NCBI GenBank assembly: GCA_030450655.1
Contig: JAKDIE010000074.1
Coordinates: 1 to 6,816, forward strand
Length of the DNA: 6,816 bases
Direction: 5' to 3'
From: Ruaniaceae bacterium
Lineage (GTDB): Bacteria > Actinomycetota > Actinomycetes > Actinomycetales > Actinomycetaceae
The stretch's first letter is position 1; the number at the start of each line of letters is the position of its first letter. Position numbers and translations under genes: made by a program. Below the pieces are notes generated by a model. It was not told the DNA's origin. It did not search any database and saw only the letters and a program-made list of their open reading frames with translations. Positions 1-5,495 of this stretch are shown here, piece by piece.

Positions 1-658
1 CCGATTCGCCGATCTCGAAGTCCACAACGATCGCCGCCGCAGCCTTGCCGCTCGAGGCGGCCTTCTTCGCGGCACCCGCCGGGGCGGCCACCTTCTGCGC
101 AGCCGGTGCGAGCATCGAGACAACCTCGTCCTCGCTCAGTGGCACAGGGTTATGCGAGTTGCCCACGAATCCCGTCACGCCGGGCGTGTGCCGCACGCAA
201 CCCCACGATTCGTTGTTCATCTCCATGCGCACGAGGACGTAAGAGGGGATGCGCACGCGCGTCACCAGCTTGCGCTGGGCGTTCTTGATCTCCACAACCT
301 CTTCCATGGGAACTTCCACCTGGAAGATGTAGTCCTCCATGTTCAGCGACTGGATGCGGAACTCGAGGTTCTGCTTCACGCGCTTCTCGAAGCCGGCGTA
401 GGAGTGGATCACGAACCAGTCGCCTGGAAGGACGCGTAGTTCACGACGGAACAGGACTTCGGGCTCTTCCTCGTCGTCGTCGGCCTCGGGCTCTTCCTCG
501 ACGGCGGGCTCTTCCTCCTCGACGACGACGGGCGCGTCCTCCTCCACATCAACTACGAGGGCCTCCTCCGCAGCTTCGAAGGCGGGCGCGACACCCTCCT
601 CGTCCGCCAGGATGGGGACGATGGGGGCGTCGGAGAAGACTCCTGAATCCTGAGTCAC
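1..658 (-). CDS. nusG: Transcription termination/antitermination factor NusG (3' end cut off by window edge)
   Basis: NusG binds RNA polymerase through its NGN domain and couples it to Rho or to ribosomal protein S10 through its C-terminal KOW domain. The visible 219 residues show three parts. Residues 1-78 are an N-terminal extension that is very acidic from about 36 to 67. Residues about 79-183 are the NGN domain, with GDWFVIHSYAGFEKRVKQNL at its start and IPSYVLVRM plus HTPGVTGFVG later. Residues about 184-209 are an Ala/Lys-rich linker. The KOW domain then begins (VVDFEIGES) and runs off the left edge. The start is GTG at 658, chosen because AGGAA lies 6 nt upstream and the frame is uninterrupted. 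It begins 21 nt after the secE stop, so the two are surely co-transcribed; rplK is expected beyond position 1. Acidic N-terminal extensions are known in actinobacterial NusG. The identification is firm. Confidence 0.96.
   Translation of the reverse strand, partial: MTQDSGVFSDAPIVPILADEEGVAPAFEAAEEALVVDVEEDAPVVVEEEEPAVEEEPEADDDEEEPEVLFRRELRVLPGDWFVIHSYAGFEKRVKQNLEFRIQSLNMEDYIFQVEVPMEEVVEIKNAQRKLVTRVRIPSYVLVRMEMNNESWGCVRHTPGVTGFVGNSHNPVPLSEDEVVSMLAPAAQKVAAPAGAAKKAASSGKAAAAIVVDFEIGES
461..518 (-). repeat. Short imperfect repeat coding for EEEP units in the NusG acidic tail
   Basis: Three copies of GGGCTCTTCCTC (plus-strand reading) begin at 461, 488 and 507, separated by short GAC/GTC triplet runs. 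On the coding strand they read as three Glu-Glu-Glu-Pro-like units within residues 47-67 of NusG. The in-frame spacing and triplet runs look like slippage-driven growth of an acidic, probably disordered segment. Confidence 0.6.
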
Positions 659-679
659 GTAGCGTTCCTGCTTTCTTGC

Positions 680-913
680 CTAGCCGCCAAAGATGAACAA
701 CACGATCTGGCCGAAGAGGAAGTCGATGACTCCAACAAACAACATGACAGCCAGAACGAAGAGGATCACGACGACGAAATACGTCCACAACTCTTCGCGT
801 GAGGGGCGCACCACCTTGCGGAGTTCGGCGATGATTTGGCGCACGAAAAGCACGATGCGGGAGAAGATGTTGCCGCTTTTATTCTCGGCAGCCTTCTGAA
901 CGCTCTCGCTCAT
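680..913 (-). CDS. secE: Preprotein translocase subunit SecE
   Basis: SecE is the small clamp subunit of the SecYEG protein-export channel in the cytoplasmic membrane. This 77-residue protein has the usual single-span actinobacterial form. Residues 1-25 are a short cytoplasmic N-terminus with an amphipathic stretch. The conserved cytoplasmic helix and hinge are at 29-43 (AELRKVVRPSREELW). One hydrophobic segment covers about 44-75. The ATG at 913 is preceded by AAGGA 5 nt upstream. nusG follows 21 nt after the stop, and tRNA-Trp lies 53 nt upstream on the same strand, the standard secE neighbourhood. One oddity is Arg36 at the place usually held by Trp in the KVVWPSR/KVIWPTR motif; I recall other actinobacteria varying here, so this does not suggest loss of function. 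Confidence 0.95.
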   Translation of the reverse strand: MSESVQKAAENKSGNIFSRIVLFVRQIIAELRKVVRPSREELWTYFVVVILFVLAVMLFVGVIDFLFGQIVLFIFGG

Positions 914-966
914 GCCATTCCTTCGTTGTGATGAGTCCTAGCGGAGGTGTCACCGCCAGGATCCTG

Positions 967-1039
967 CAGGGCAGGCGGGGCTCGAACCCACAACCGCCGG
1001 TTTTGGAGACCGGTGCGCTACCAATTGCGCCACTGCCCT
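967..1039 (-). tRNA. tRNA-Trp (anticodon CCA)
   Basis: A full cloverleaf folds on the minus strand. The 7-bp acceptor stem AGGGCAG/CTGCCCT is perfect. The D arm is GCGC/GCGC with loop AATTGGTA. The anticodon stem CCGGT/ACCGG carries the loop CTCCAAA, whose anticodon CCA reads UGG (Trp). The T arm is GTGGG/CCCGC with loop TTCGAGC and one G-T pair. The discriminator base is G, as expected for bacterial tRNA-Trp. The length is 73 nt. The following bases read CAGG rather than CCA, so the 3' CCA is not encoded and must be added by nucleotidyltransferase. It sits just upstream of secE on the same strand, a common actinobacterial arrangement. Confidence 0.97.
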
Positions 1040-1061
1040 ATCTGCGCCATGCGCGGCCACA

Positions 1062-1089
1062 ATCTTACCGCACCCGTGGGCACAGAAAA
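1062..1089 (-). promoter_or_regulatory. Probable promoter of tRNA-Trp (possibly also secE-nusG)
   Basis: On the minus strand, TAAGAT (plus positions 1062-1067) matches the -10 box at four of six bases, including the key A2 and T6. A weak -35 candidate, TTTTCT (1084-1089), lies 16 nt upstream. Transcription would start near 1055, giving about a 15-nt leader before the tRNA. I found no stronger promoter nearer to secE, so read-through from here into secE-nusG is possible. The rest of the 1040-1243 spacer holds no gene I can support. Confidence 0.4.
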
Positions 1090-1243
1090 TCATGGCGCCC
1101 GTCAAGGCACCCGCACGAGTCTACGTGGCGCGGTGCGGGTCCGTCCAGCCGCAGGCGCCGCCGGGGGCGTGACGTGGGTCGCGTTCGCACGGCAATTCTG
1201 GACTCGTGTGGTGCGATCGCCCGAGTGTTGGAAGAATCAGGGT

Positions 1244-2443
1244 GTGACTACACATAACCGCGTGTCCGCACGCCTCTCCGCTATTGCCGAGTCCGCAACT
1301 CTCGCCGTTGATGCTAAGGCCAAGGCCCTCAAGGCCGCCGGTCGCCCCGTTATCGGCTTTGGGGCCGGGGAACCCGACTTCCCCACGCCGTCATACATCG
1401 TTGAGGCCGCAGTGAAGGCCGCGCAGGACCCGGTGAACCACCGGTACTCCCCGGCGGCTGGCATTCCCGCCCTCCGCGAGGCCATCGCGGTCAAGACCAA
1501 GCGCGATGGCGGATACACCGTGGCTCCCAGCCAGGTGCTCGTCACGAACGGCGGCAAGCAGGCCGTCTACCAGGCGTTCGCGGCCGTCGTCGACCCGGGC
1601 GATGAGGTCATCCTCCCCTCCCCCTACTGGACCACGTACCCCGAGGCGATCCGCCTCGCGGGCGGCGTGCCGGTGGAAGTGTTCGCCGGGCCCGAGCAGG
1701 ACTACATCCCCACCGTGGCGCAGCTTGAAGCCGCGCGCACCGATCGCACCAAGGCGCTGCTGCTGTGCAGCCCGTCCAACCCCACCGGCGCGGTGTGGTC
1801 CCCCGAGCAACTCGAAGCCGTGGGCAAGTGGGCGCTGGAGCACGGCATCTGGGTGATCACGGACGAGATCTACGAGCACCTGGTGTACGACGACGCCCCC
1901 ACCGCCGCGATCCTCGACGTGGTGCCTGAGCTTGCGGACACCACGATCGTGGTGAACGGAGTGGCCAAGACCTACGCCATGACCGGCTGGCGAGTGGGGT
2001 GGATGATCGGCCCATCGGACGTCATCAAGGCGGCCACCAACCTGCAGTCCCACCTCACCTCGAACGTGTGCAACGTGGCGCAGCGCGCCGCGATCGCCGC
2101 CGTTTCCGGTGATCTGGATGCCGTCCACGGCATGCGCACGGCGTTTAACCGCCGCCGCCTCACGATCGTTGAGATGCTCTCGCAGATCGACGGCGTGAGC
2201 GTGCCCGTCCCGAAGGGCGCGTTCTACGCCTACCCGAGCGTAGAGGGCGTCCTTGGGCGCACCATCCGCGGGCGCACCGTGAACACCTCCGCCGAACTCG
2301 CCGATCTCATCCTCGAAGAGGTTGAGGTGGCCGTGGTGCCGGGTGAGGCGTTCGGACCGTCCGGGTTCCTGCGGCTCTCCTACGCACTGTCCGACGACGA
2401 CATCGTTGAAGGCGTCACGCGCATCCAGAACCTGTTGGGCTGA
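1244..2443 (+). CDS. Class I PLP-dependent aminotransferase, probable aspartate aminotransferase
   Basis: This enzyme moves amino groups between amino acids and 2-oxo acids, most likely aspartate and 2-oxoglutarate. The 399 residues match the usual length of about 400 for the prokaryotic (subgroup Ib) form. Visible marks are GEPDFPTP at 42-49, TNGGKQA at 101-107, CSPSNPTG at 175-182 with Asn179, TDEIY at 206-210 with Asp207 and Tyr210, the PLP Schiff-base Lys242 in [13 protein letters not shown], Arg250, and the substrate-carboxylate Arg377 in FLRLSY. Every core residue is present. The frame is open far upstream, through the tRNA gene, so the start had to be chosen. GTG at 1244 gives a normal N-terminus ([12 protein letters not shown]), and GGAAG lies 9 nt before it. 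AAGAAT at 1232-1237 could instead be a -10 box for a near-leaderless mRNA. Exact substrate cannot be read from sequence. It converges on the phosphotransferase gene with a 27-nt gap. Confidence 0.92.
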   Translation: MTTHNRVSARLSAIAESATLAVDAKAKALKAAGRPVIGFGAGEPDFPTPSYIVEAAVKAAQDPVNHRYSPAAGIPALREAIAVKTKRDGGYTVAPSQVLVTNGGKQAVYQAFAAVVDPGDEVILPSPYWTTYPEAIRLAGGVPVEVFAGPEQDYIPTVAQLEAARTDRTKALLLCSPSNPTGAVWSPEQLEAVGKWALEHGIWVITDEIYEHLVYDDAPTAAILDVVPELADTTIVVNGVAKTYAMTGWRVGWMIGPSDVIKAATNLQSHLTSNVCNVAQRAAIAAVSGDLDAVHGMRTAFNRRRLTIVEMLSQIDGVSVPVPKGAFYAYPSVEGVLGRTIRGRTVNTSAELADLILEEVEVAVVPGEAFGPSGFLRLSYALSDDDIVEGVTRIQNLLG

Positions 2444-2458
2444 CCCACACCCGCCAAC

Positions 2459-2496
2459 CCGAGCACTGGCTTACCCCAGCGTGAGCCAGTGCTCGG
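2459..2496. terminator. Perfect 13-bp inverted repeat shared by two convergent genes, probable two-way terminator
   Basis: CCGAGCACTGGCT (2459-2471) and AGCCAGTGCTCGG (2484-2496) are exact reverse complements separated by 12 nt. The element lies between the aminotransferase stop (2443) and the 3' end of the phosphotransferase gene, and its right arm encodes the last residues of that protein (AEHWL). A U-tract is lacking on either side, so it is not a classic intrinsic terminator, but U-poor hairpins at convergent 3' ends are common in high-GC bacteria. It would fold in transcripts from either side. Confidence 0.65.
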
Positions 2497-3670
2497 CCTG
2501 CGCCAACCGCTCGAGCGCGTCCTGACGCCACGCCTCGCCCTGCGTCTTCTTCGCTCCCGCAACGAGCGAAAGAGTCACCGCGGCGGCGCGTGCGGCGAGC
2601 GCCGTCCGATCCACCTGCGCGGCGAGGTACTCCCACCACAGCACGAGCGTGTGCGGGACCTCCGGGTAGGAGGTCGGCGCGAGGCACGGCAACACCGAGA
2701 CATGCCCGAGCAGACACGCCAGATCATCGACGCGATGCCCCGGCCCCACGGCGTCCACGTCCAGCAGCGCCGAGACCTCCGTGGGCGAAGAAAGAAAGAT
2801 GTTCGCCTCGTAGAAATCGCCGTGAGTGGGCACCACCGGCCCGGGATCTGAACTCTGCATCATCCGCACCACCTCCGCAGCCACCCCACGCGCCCGCTCG
2901 GCCTCGGACGGCAGCGCGGTCGCCGCCGCATGCCCGTAATAGTCAACCCTCTCGGACCAACTCGGATGCTTGGGCAGGCTCGTCACCGAGTCCGGCAGGA
3001 GATCCAACATGCCGACGACGGCGTCAAGGGTGGCGGCGTCGTCGTCCACTCCGGCAGAAAGATAGTGGGCCATCGGGCGGCCGGGGGCGGCCGTGAGCGC
3101 AACGAGGCCACGATCGTCCGTGTGCGTGATGCGGGGCACGGGCAGTCCGGCGGCGGTGAGTATCTCGTGGCGGCGTACGAGATCGGGGAACAGCTTGGGG
3201 CGCACCACCTTGAGGAATGCGAGGGTGCCGGCTCGTCCCTCCACTTTGACCACGCACCGGCGGGTGGGGCGGTAGCTGACGATCGAGACACTCGCGGGGA
3301 CCTCGAGCAGGCGGGAGATAGTATCCGAGTCGCAGGCGGCGGGTAGCGCCGGGAGTTCCGGATCGTGGGGGTGTCGCCACACGTGGACCGTGACCTCCCC
3401 GCTCGGGTGCTCGAGCCGCACGCGGCCCGGTGTGGAGGGGTTGCTGATGCGGCCCGTGGTGGCGCAGATGTACTGCTCCTCGGTGGCGCCGCCGGGGGTG
3501 CGGACTGTGATGGTGTACCCCGCAGAGACGCCCGCGCCCGGACGGTGGTGGAGGGCGTGAACGGCGCATTCGATGAGATCGGAGCCCTCAGTGCCGAGCG
3601 CGTGCGCGATGAGATCGCGTGCGCCAGCGCCGGTGAGGAGTTCCACCTGATCGAACTCGGACATCGCCAT
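2471..3670 (-). CDS. Aminoglycoside phosphotransferase (APH)-fold small-molecule kinase, maltokinase-like layout
   Basis: The 399-residue protein looks like an ATP-dependent kinase of the APH/choline kinase superfamily. Its catalytic motif is THGDFYEANI at 282-291, with Asp285 as base and Asn290 as metal ligand. The metal-binding LLDVDAV follows at 302-308, with Asp304 in the DFG-like place. Lys154 in LAFLKVV is the likely ATP-contacting lysine. Residues 1 to about 105 form an extra N-terminal domain (VHALHHRPGAGVSAGYTITV near 37-56) that recalls the cap domain of actinobacterial maltokinase-like kinases. The substrate is unknown; a sugar or small metabolite is more likely than an antibiotic. 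The start at ATG 3670 (MAMSEF) or 3664 (MSEF) is uncertain because neither has a clear ribosome-binding site. It begins 37 nt after the deaminase stop on the same strand, so the two probably form an operon. The open frame extends upstream to 4381 but overlaps the deaminase, so I discount that part. Confidence 0.82.
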   Translation of the reverse strand: MAMSEFDQVELLTGAGARDLIAHALGTEGSDLIECAVHALHHRPGAGVSAGYTITVRTPGGATEEQYICATTGRISNPSTPGRVRLEHPSGEVTVHVWRHPHDPELPALPAACDSDTISRLLEVPASVSIVSYRPTRRCVVKVEGRAGTLAFLKVVRPKLFPDLVRRHEILTAAGLPVPRITHTDDRGLVALTAAPGRPMAHYLSAGVDDDAATLDAVVGMLDLLPDSVTSLPKHPSWSERVDYYGHAAATALPSEAERARGVAAEVVRMMQSSDPGPVVPTHGDFYEANIFLSSPTEVSALLDVDAVGPGHRVDDLACLLGHVSVLPCLAPTSYPEVPHTLVLWWEYLAAQVDRTALAARAAAVTLSLVAGAKKTQGEAWRQDALERLAQAEHWLTLG

Positions 3671-3707
3671 GAGCCCATTCAACAACGGGAATCGCGATCG
3701 CGCGCCA

Positions 3708-4733
3708 CTAATTTTCGGCGGGCGCGGCCAGCCACGCGTCGATATCGGCGAGGATGGCGCGCTTGGTGGTGTCCGAGGCCGTGGACGCGCGGACCGATTC
3801 CCGCGCCAGCTCGGCCAACTCCTCGTCCGCGAAGCCCTGGGTGCGTGCGATCTCGTACTGGTCCACGAGCCGCGAACGGAACAACAGCGGATCGTCCGCG
3901 CCGAGCGCAATCTGGGCTCCGGCGTCGTACATCTGACGAAGCGGCACCGCGGACTCGTCCGCAAACACGCCAAGGGACACGTTCGAGGCTGGGCACACCT
4001 CGAAAGAGATGCCCTCCGCGACCATTCGCGCGAGGAGCTGCGGATCGTCCGCCGAACGGACCCCATGCCCCACGCGGGTGGGGTGGAGATGGGCGACGAC
4101 GTCGCGGAGGTGCTCAGGCCCGAGCAGCTCGCCCCCGTGCGGGACCGCGGGGAGACCCGCGCGCCGGGCGATCGCGAAGGCCGCCGCCCAATCGGAGGTG
4201 ACACCGCTGCGCTCATCGTTCGAGAGGCCGAACGCCACCACCTGGCCGGGGCCATCGCCGGCATGGCGGGCCGCGAGCCGCGCGAGAGTGCGGGCATCGA
4301 GCGGGTGGCGGATCCGGGAGGCGGCCACGATGATCCCCACCTCAACGCCCGTGTCCCGGCTCGCCAGCGCGGCCTCGTCAAGAATCAGCTCGAGGGTGGG
4401 CGTGAGGCCGCCGAGTTCGCGCGCATAGGAGCTCGGCTCCACCTGGATCTCGAGCCTGCGCGAGCCCTCCGCAGCGTCATCCTCGGCCGCCTCGCGGACC
4501 ACTCGCCGGATCGCGTCCTCACCCTTCACCACGGATCGCGCGATGTCGTATTGCCGCTGGAAGCGGAACCAGCCGCGCTTATCCGCCGGGACGTGGAGCG
4601 GCGTGGTGCCCGTGAGGGAATCGGGCAGGCGCATGCCGCGGGCCTCCGCCAGTTCCACGAGTGTGGGCACGCGGAGGGACCCCGTGAAGTGGAGGTGCAG
4701 GTGCGCCTTCGGGAGGCGAGAAAGGTCTCGCAT
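3708..4733 (-). CDS. add: Adenosine deaminase family metal-dependent hydrolase
   Basis: The product should remove the 6-amino group of adenosine or a related purine, giving inosine for salvage, in the cytoplasm. The 341 residues fit the family. The zinc ligands and catalytic residues appear in order: HLH at 13-15, HGGE at 199-202 (His199 and catalytic Glu202), GHG at 223-225... His223, and GADDP at 278-282 with Asp280 and Asp281. CPASN at 247-251 is also typical. Two departures are seen: Thr17 in HFTGS where most family members have Asp or Glu (HLDG/HLEG), and HGGE instead of HAGE. ATG 4733 fits the family N-terminus (LPKAHLHLH); there is no ribosome-binding site before it, but a -10 box ends 8 nt upstream, which suggests a leaderless mRNA. 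The phosphotransferase gene follows 37 nt downstream. The family is certain; adenosine as substrate is only probable because Asp19 of the mouse enzyme, at the Thr17 place, contacts the ribose 5'-OH. Confidence 0.88.
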   Translation of the reverse strand: MRDLSRLPKAHLHLHFTGSLRVPTLVELAEARGMRLPDSLTGTTPLHVPADKRGWFRFQRQYDIARSVVKGEDAIRRVVREAAEDDAAEGSRRLEIQVEPSSYARELGGLTPTLELILDEAALASRDTGVEVGIIVAASRIRHPLDARTLARLAARHAGDGPGQVVAFGLSNDERSGVTSDWAAAFAIARRAGLPAVPHGGELLGPEHLRDVVAHLHPTRVGHGVRSADDPQLLARMVAEGISFEVCPASNVSLGVFADESAVPLRQMYDAGAQIALGADDPLLFRSRLVDQYEIARTQGFADEELAELARESVRASTASDTTKRAILADIDAWLAAPAEN

Positions 4734-4741
4734 ACGAGCCA

Positions 4742-4770
4742 ATCTTAGTGGGCGCCGCTGGCCCGCCGAA
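4742..4770 (-). promoter_or_regulatory. Probable promoter of the deaminase gene, giving a leaderless mRNA
   Basis: On the minus strand TAAGAT (4742-4747) matches the -10 consensus at four of six bases and ends 8 nt before the ATG at 4733, so transcription would begin at or beside the start codon. TTCGGC (4765-4770) lies 17 nt upstream as a weak -35 box. No Shine-Dalgarno sequence is present before the ATG, in keeping with leaderless initiation, which is frequent in actinobacteria. The same TAAGAT hexamer is the proposed -10 box before tRNA-Trp. Confidence 0.5.
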
Positions 4771-4776
4771 GCGGGC
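4761..4776 (-). terminator. Short GC hairpin with UUCG tetraloop (minus-strand RNA)
   Basis: Minus-strand RNA would read GCCCGC-UUCG-GCGGGC, a perfect 6-bp stem closed by the very stable C(UUCG)G tetraloop. It lies downstream of the yccF-type gene and just before the deaminase promoter. It has no U-tract. It may help stop yccF transcripts together with the larger palindrome next to it; its loop overlaps the weak -35 box of the deaminase promoter. Confidence 0.45.
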
Positions 4777-4790
4777 GCTCCATGCAGGTC

Positions 4791-4840
4791 TGGTAACTCT
4801 GGGGTACCCAAGAGGGCTCTTGGGTACCCCAGAGTTACCA
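4791..4840. repeat. 50-bp near-perfect palindrome with 24-bp arms
   Basis: The left arm 4791-4814 (beginning TGGTAACTCTGGGGTACC) and right arm 4817-4840 (ending GGTACCCCAGAGTTACCA) are exact reverse complements, with only GG between them. Each arm also contains the smaller palindrome GGGTACCC, so the two halves resemble each other as direct copies too (CTGGGGTACCCAAGAG and CTTGGGTACCCCAGAG, 14 of 16 bases the same). It lies in the spacer between the yccF-type gene and the deaminase, both on the minus strand. In RNA from either strand it would form a very stable hairpin, so a terminator is the plain reading, but no U-tract follows. A small mobile or repeat element, or a regulator site, is also possible. 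Confidence 0.9.
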
Positions 4841-4843
4841 AAC

Positions 4844-4857
4844 ACGCGTGACGCGTG
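4844..4857. repeat. Tandem 7-bp repeat ACGCGTG x2
   Basis: ACGCGTG occurs twice head to tail (4844-4850 and 4851-4857), 3 nt to the right of the 50-bp palindrome; the first copy is part of the palindrome CACGCGTG (4843-4850). It is short and may be chance, but it adds to the structure in this spacer. Confidence 0.5.
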
Positions 4858-4877
4858 CCGGGCGGCAGCAGTCTCGG

Positions 4878-5294
4878 CTAGATCGTGAAGTCGTAGACGT
4901 GGGGCGCGTTCGCGGCGGAGGAGCCAATGCGAACAATGTCCTTGCCGAGGGGCGCGAACGAGACCGGAATGATCTTGAGGTTCGCGATCGCGAGCGGAAT
5001 GCCGATGATGGTGACTGCCTGCGCCGCCGCCGTGGCCAGGTGCCCGATCACGATCGGGATCCCCGCAATCACGATCCAGATGATGTTCCCGATCGTGCTA
5101 CCCACACCCTTGTTCGGCTTCGATACCACCGTGCGCCCGAACGGCCAGACGACGAAACTCGCGATCCGGAACGACGCGATCGCCCACGGAATCGTGATGA
5201 TCGGGATGATCATGAGGACCCCAAGCGCAAGGTACATGAGCGACAGCCAAAGTCCACCGAAGATGAACCAGATGATGTTGAGCAGCGTGCGCAC
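4878..5294 (-). CDS. YccF-type inner membrane protein with two related halves
   Basis: The 138-residue hydrophobic protein matches the YccF (DUF307) family of small membrane proteins, whose molecular role is unknown. Residues 1-57 and 67-122 look like two copies of one unit: TLLNIIWFIFGG against TIGNIIWIVIAG, and TIPWAIASFRI...WPFGR against GIPLAIANLKI...APLGK. Three or four membrane spans are likely, near 5-30, 29-50, 67-86 and 86-112. The start is GTG 5294, with AGGAG 6 nt before it, and gives the usual family N-terminus (VRTLLNIIW). The frame is open to ATG 5447, but the added 51 residues are Cys/Arg/Pro-rich, unlike the family, and would begin inside the operator palindrome. It is followed by the structured spacer at 4734-4877 and stands alone on its strand. 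No promoter could be assigned with confidence. Confidence 0.85.
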   Translation of the reverse strand: MRTLLNIIWFIFGGLWLSLMYLALGVLMIIPIITIPWAIASFRIASFVVWPFGRTVVSKPNKGVGSTIGNIIWIVIAGIPIVIGHLATAAAQAVTIIGIPLAIANLKIIPVSFAPLGKDIVRIGSSAANAPHVYDFTI

Positions 5295-5423
5295 TATGAC
5301 TCCTAGCGTGAAGCGAACAATCCAAGGGTACGGCCGTAGCCAACTCGGAGAGAAACCAGATGCTCGACGGCGCGTGGGGCGCGGCAGGCAGCGCGAGGAA
5401 GCACCAGAGCAACAACAATGGGG

Positions 5424-5449
5424 CATTGTGTCAATGTATTGACACAATG
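5424..5449. promoter_or_regulatory. 26-bp operator-like palindrome before the membrane protein-GntR operon
   Basis: CATTGTGTCAAT (5424-5435) and ATTGACACAATG (5438-5449) are perfect 12-bp inverted arms around a central GT. This size and spacing fit a site for a dimeric winged-helix repressor. The right arm contains TTGACA, the consensus -35 box of the promoter reading into the membrane protein gene, so a bound repressor would block RNA polymerase. The GntR-type regulator at 6344-6727 is the obvious ligand (inference). An added partial match, ACAATGGG, occurs at 5415-5422 and again at 5444-5451. Confidence 0.8.
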
Positions 5450-5468
5450 GGCGTCACCGAGGCAGGAT
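5439..5468 (+). promoter_or_regulatory. Probable promoter of the membrane protein-GntR operon
   Basis: A perfect TTGACA (5439-5444) is followed 18 nt later by CAGGAT (5463-5468), a modest -10 match keeping A2, A5 and T6. Transcription would begin near 5475, leaving a leader of about 20 nt that contains the strong Shine-Dalgarno AAAGGAG at 5482-5488. The -35 box is embedded in the palindrome. Confidence 0.5.
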
Positions 5469-5495
5469 GATTCCACACTCGAAAGGAGCCACACA

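Noticed and set aside
914..966. Separate promoter for secE-nusG between tRNA-Trp and secE
   Set aside because: A TAGGAC hexamer is present but has no -35 box at a suitable distance, so I could not support it over read-through from the tRNA promoter.
947..1243. Open frame extending the aminotransferase upstream by 99 residues
   Set aside because: It runs through the antisense of the tRNA-Trp gene and the divergent spacer, and the translated part has no aminotransferase character. GTG 1244 gives the normal family N-terminus.
1391..2128. 245-residue minus-strand open frame opposite the aminotransferase
   Set aside because: Gly/His/Val-rich shadow translation without motifs; the plus strand holds every aminotransferase active-site residue.
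3671..4381. Open frame extending the kinase upstream to 636 residues
   Set aside because: The added part overlaps the deaminase gene on the same strand in another frame and is Ser/Arg/Pro-rich shadow translation; the deaminase motifs are in the other frame.
3669..4748. 359-residue plus-strand open frame opposite the deaminase
   Set aside because: Its sequence is Arg/Gly/His-rich with no motif, as expected of an antisense frame of a high-GC gene. The minus strand carries a complete catalytic motif set.
4734..4841. Extension of the deaminase by 36 residues to ATG 4841
   Set aside because: The added segment is translated from the 50-bp palindrome and lacks a ribosome-binding site; a -10 box lies just before ATG 4733.
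5295..5447. 51-residue Cys-rich N-terminal extension of the YccF-type protein
   Set aside because: It begins inside the operator palindrome, is unlike the family, and GTG 5294 has a good AGGAG at the right distance.
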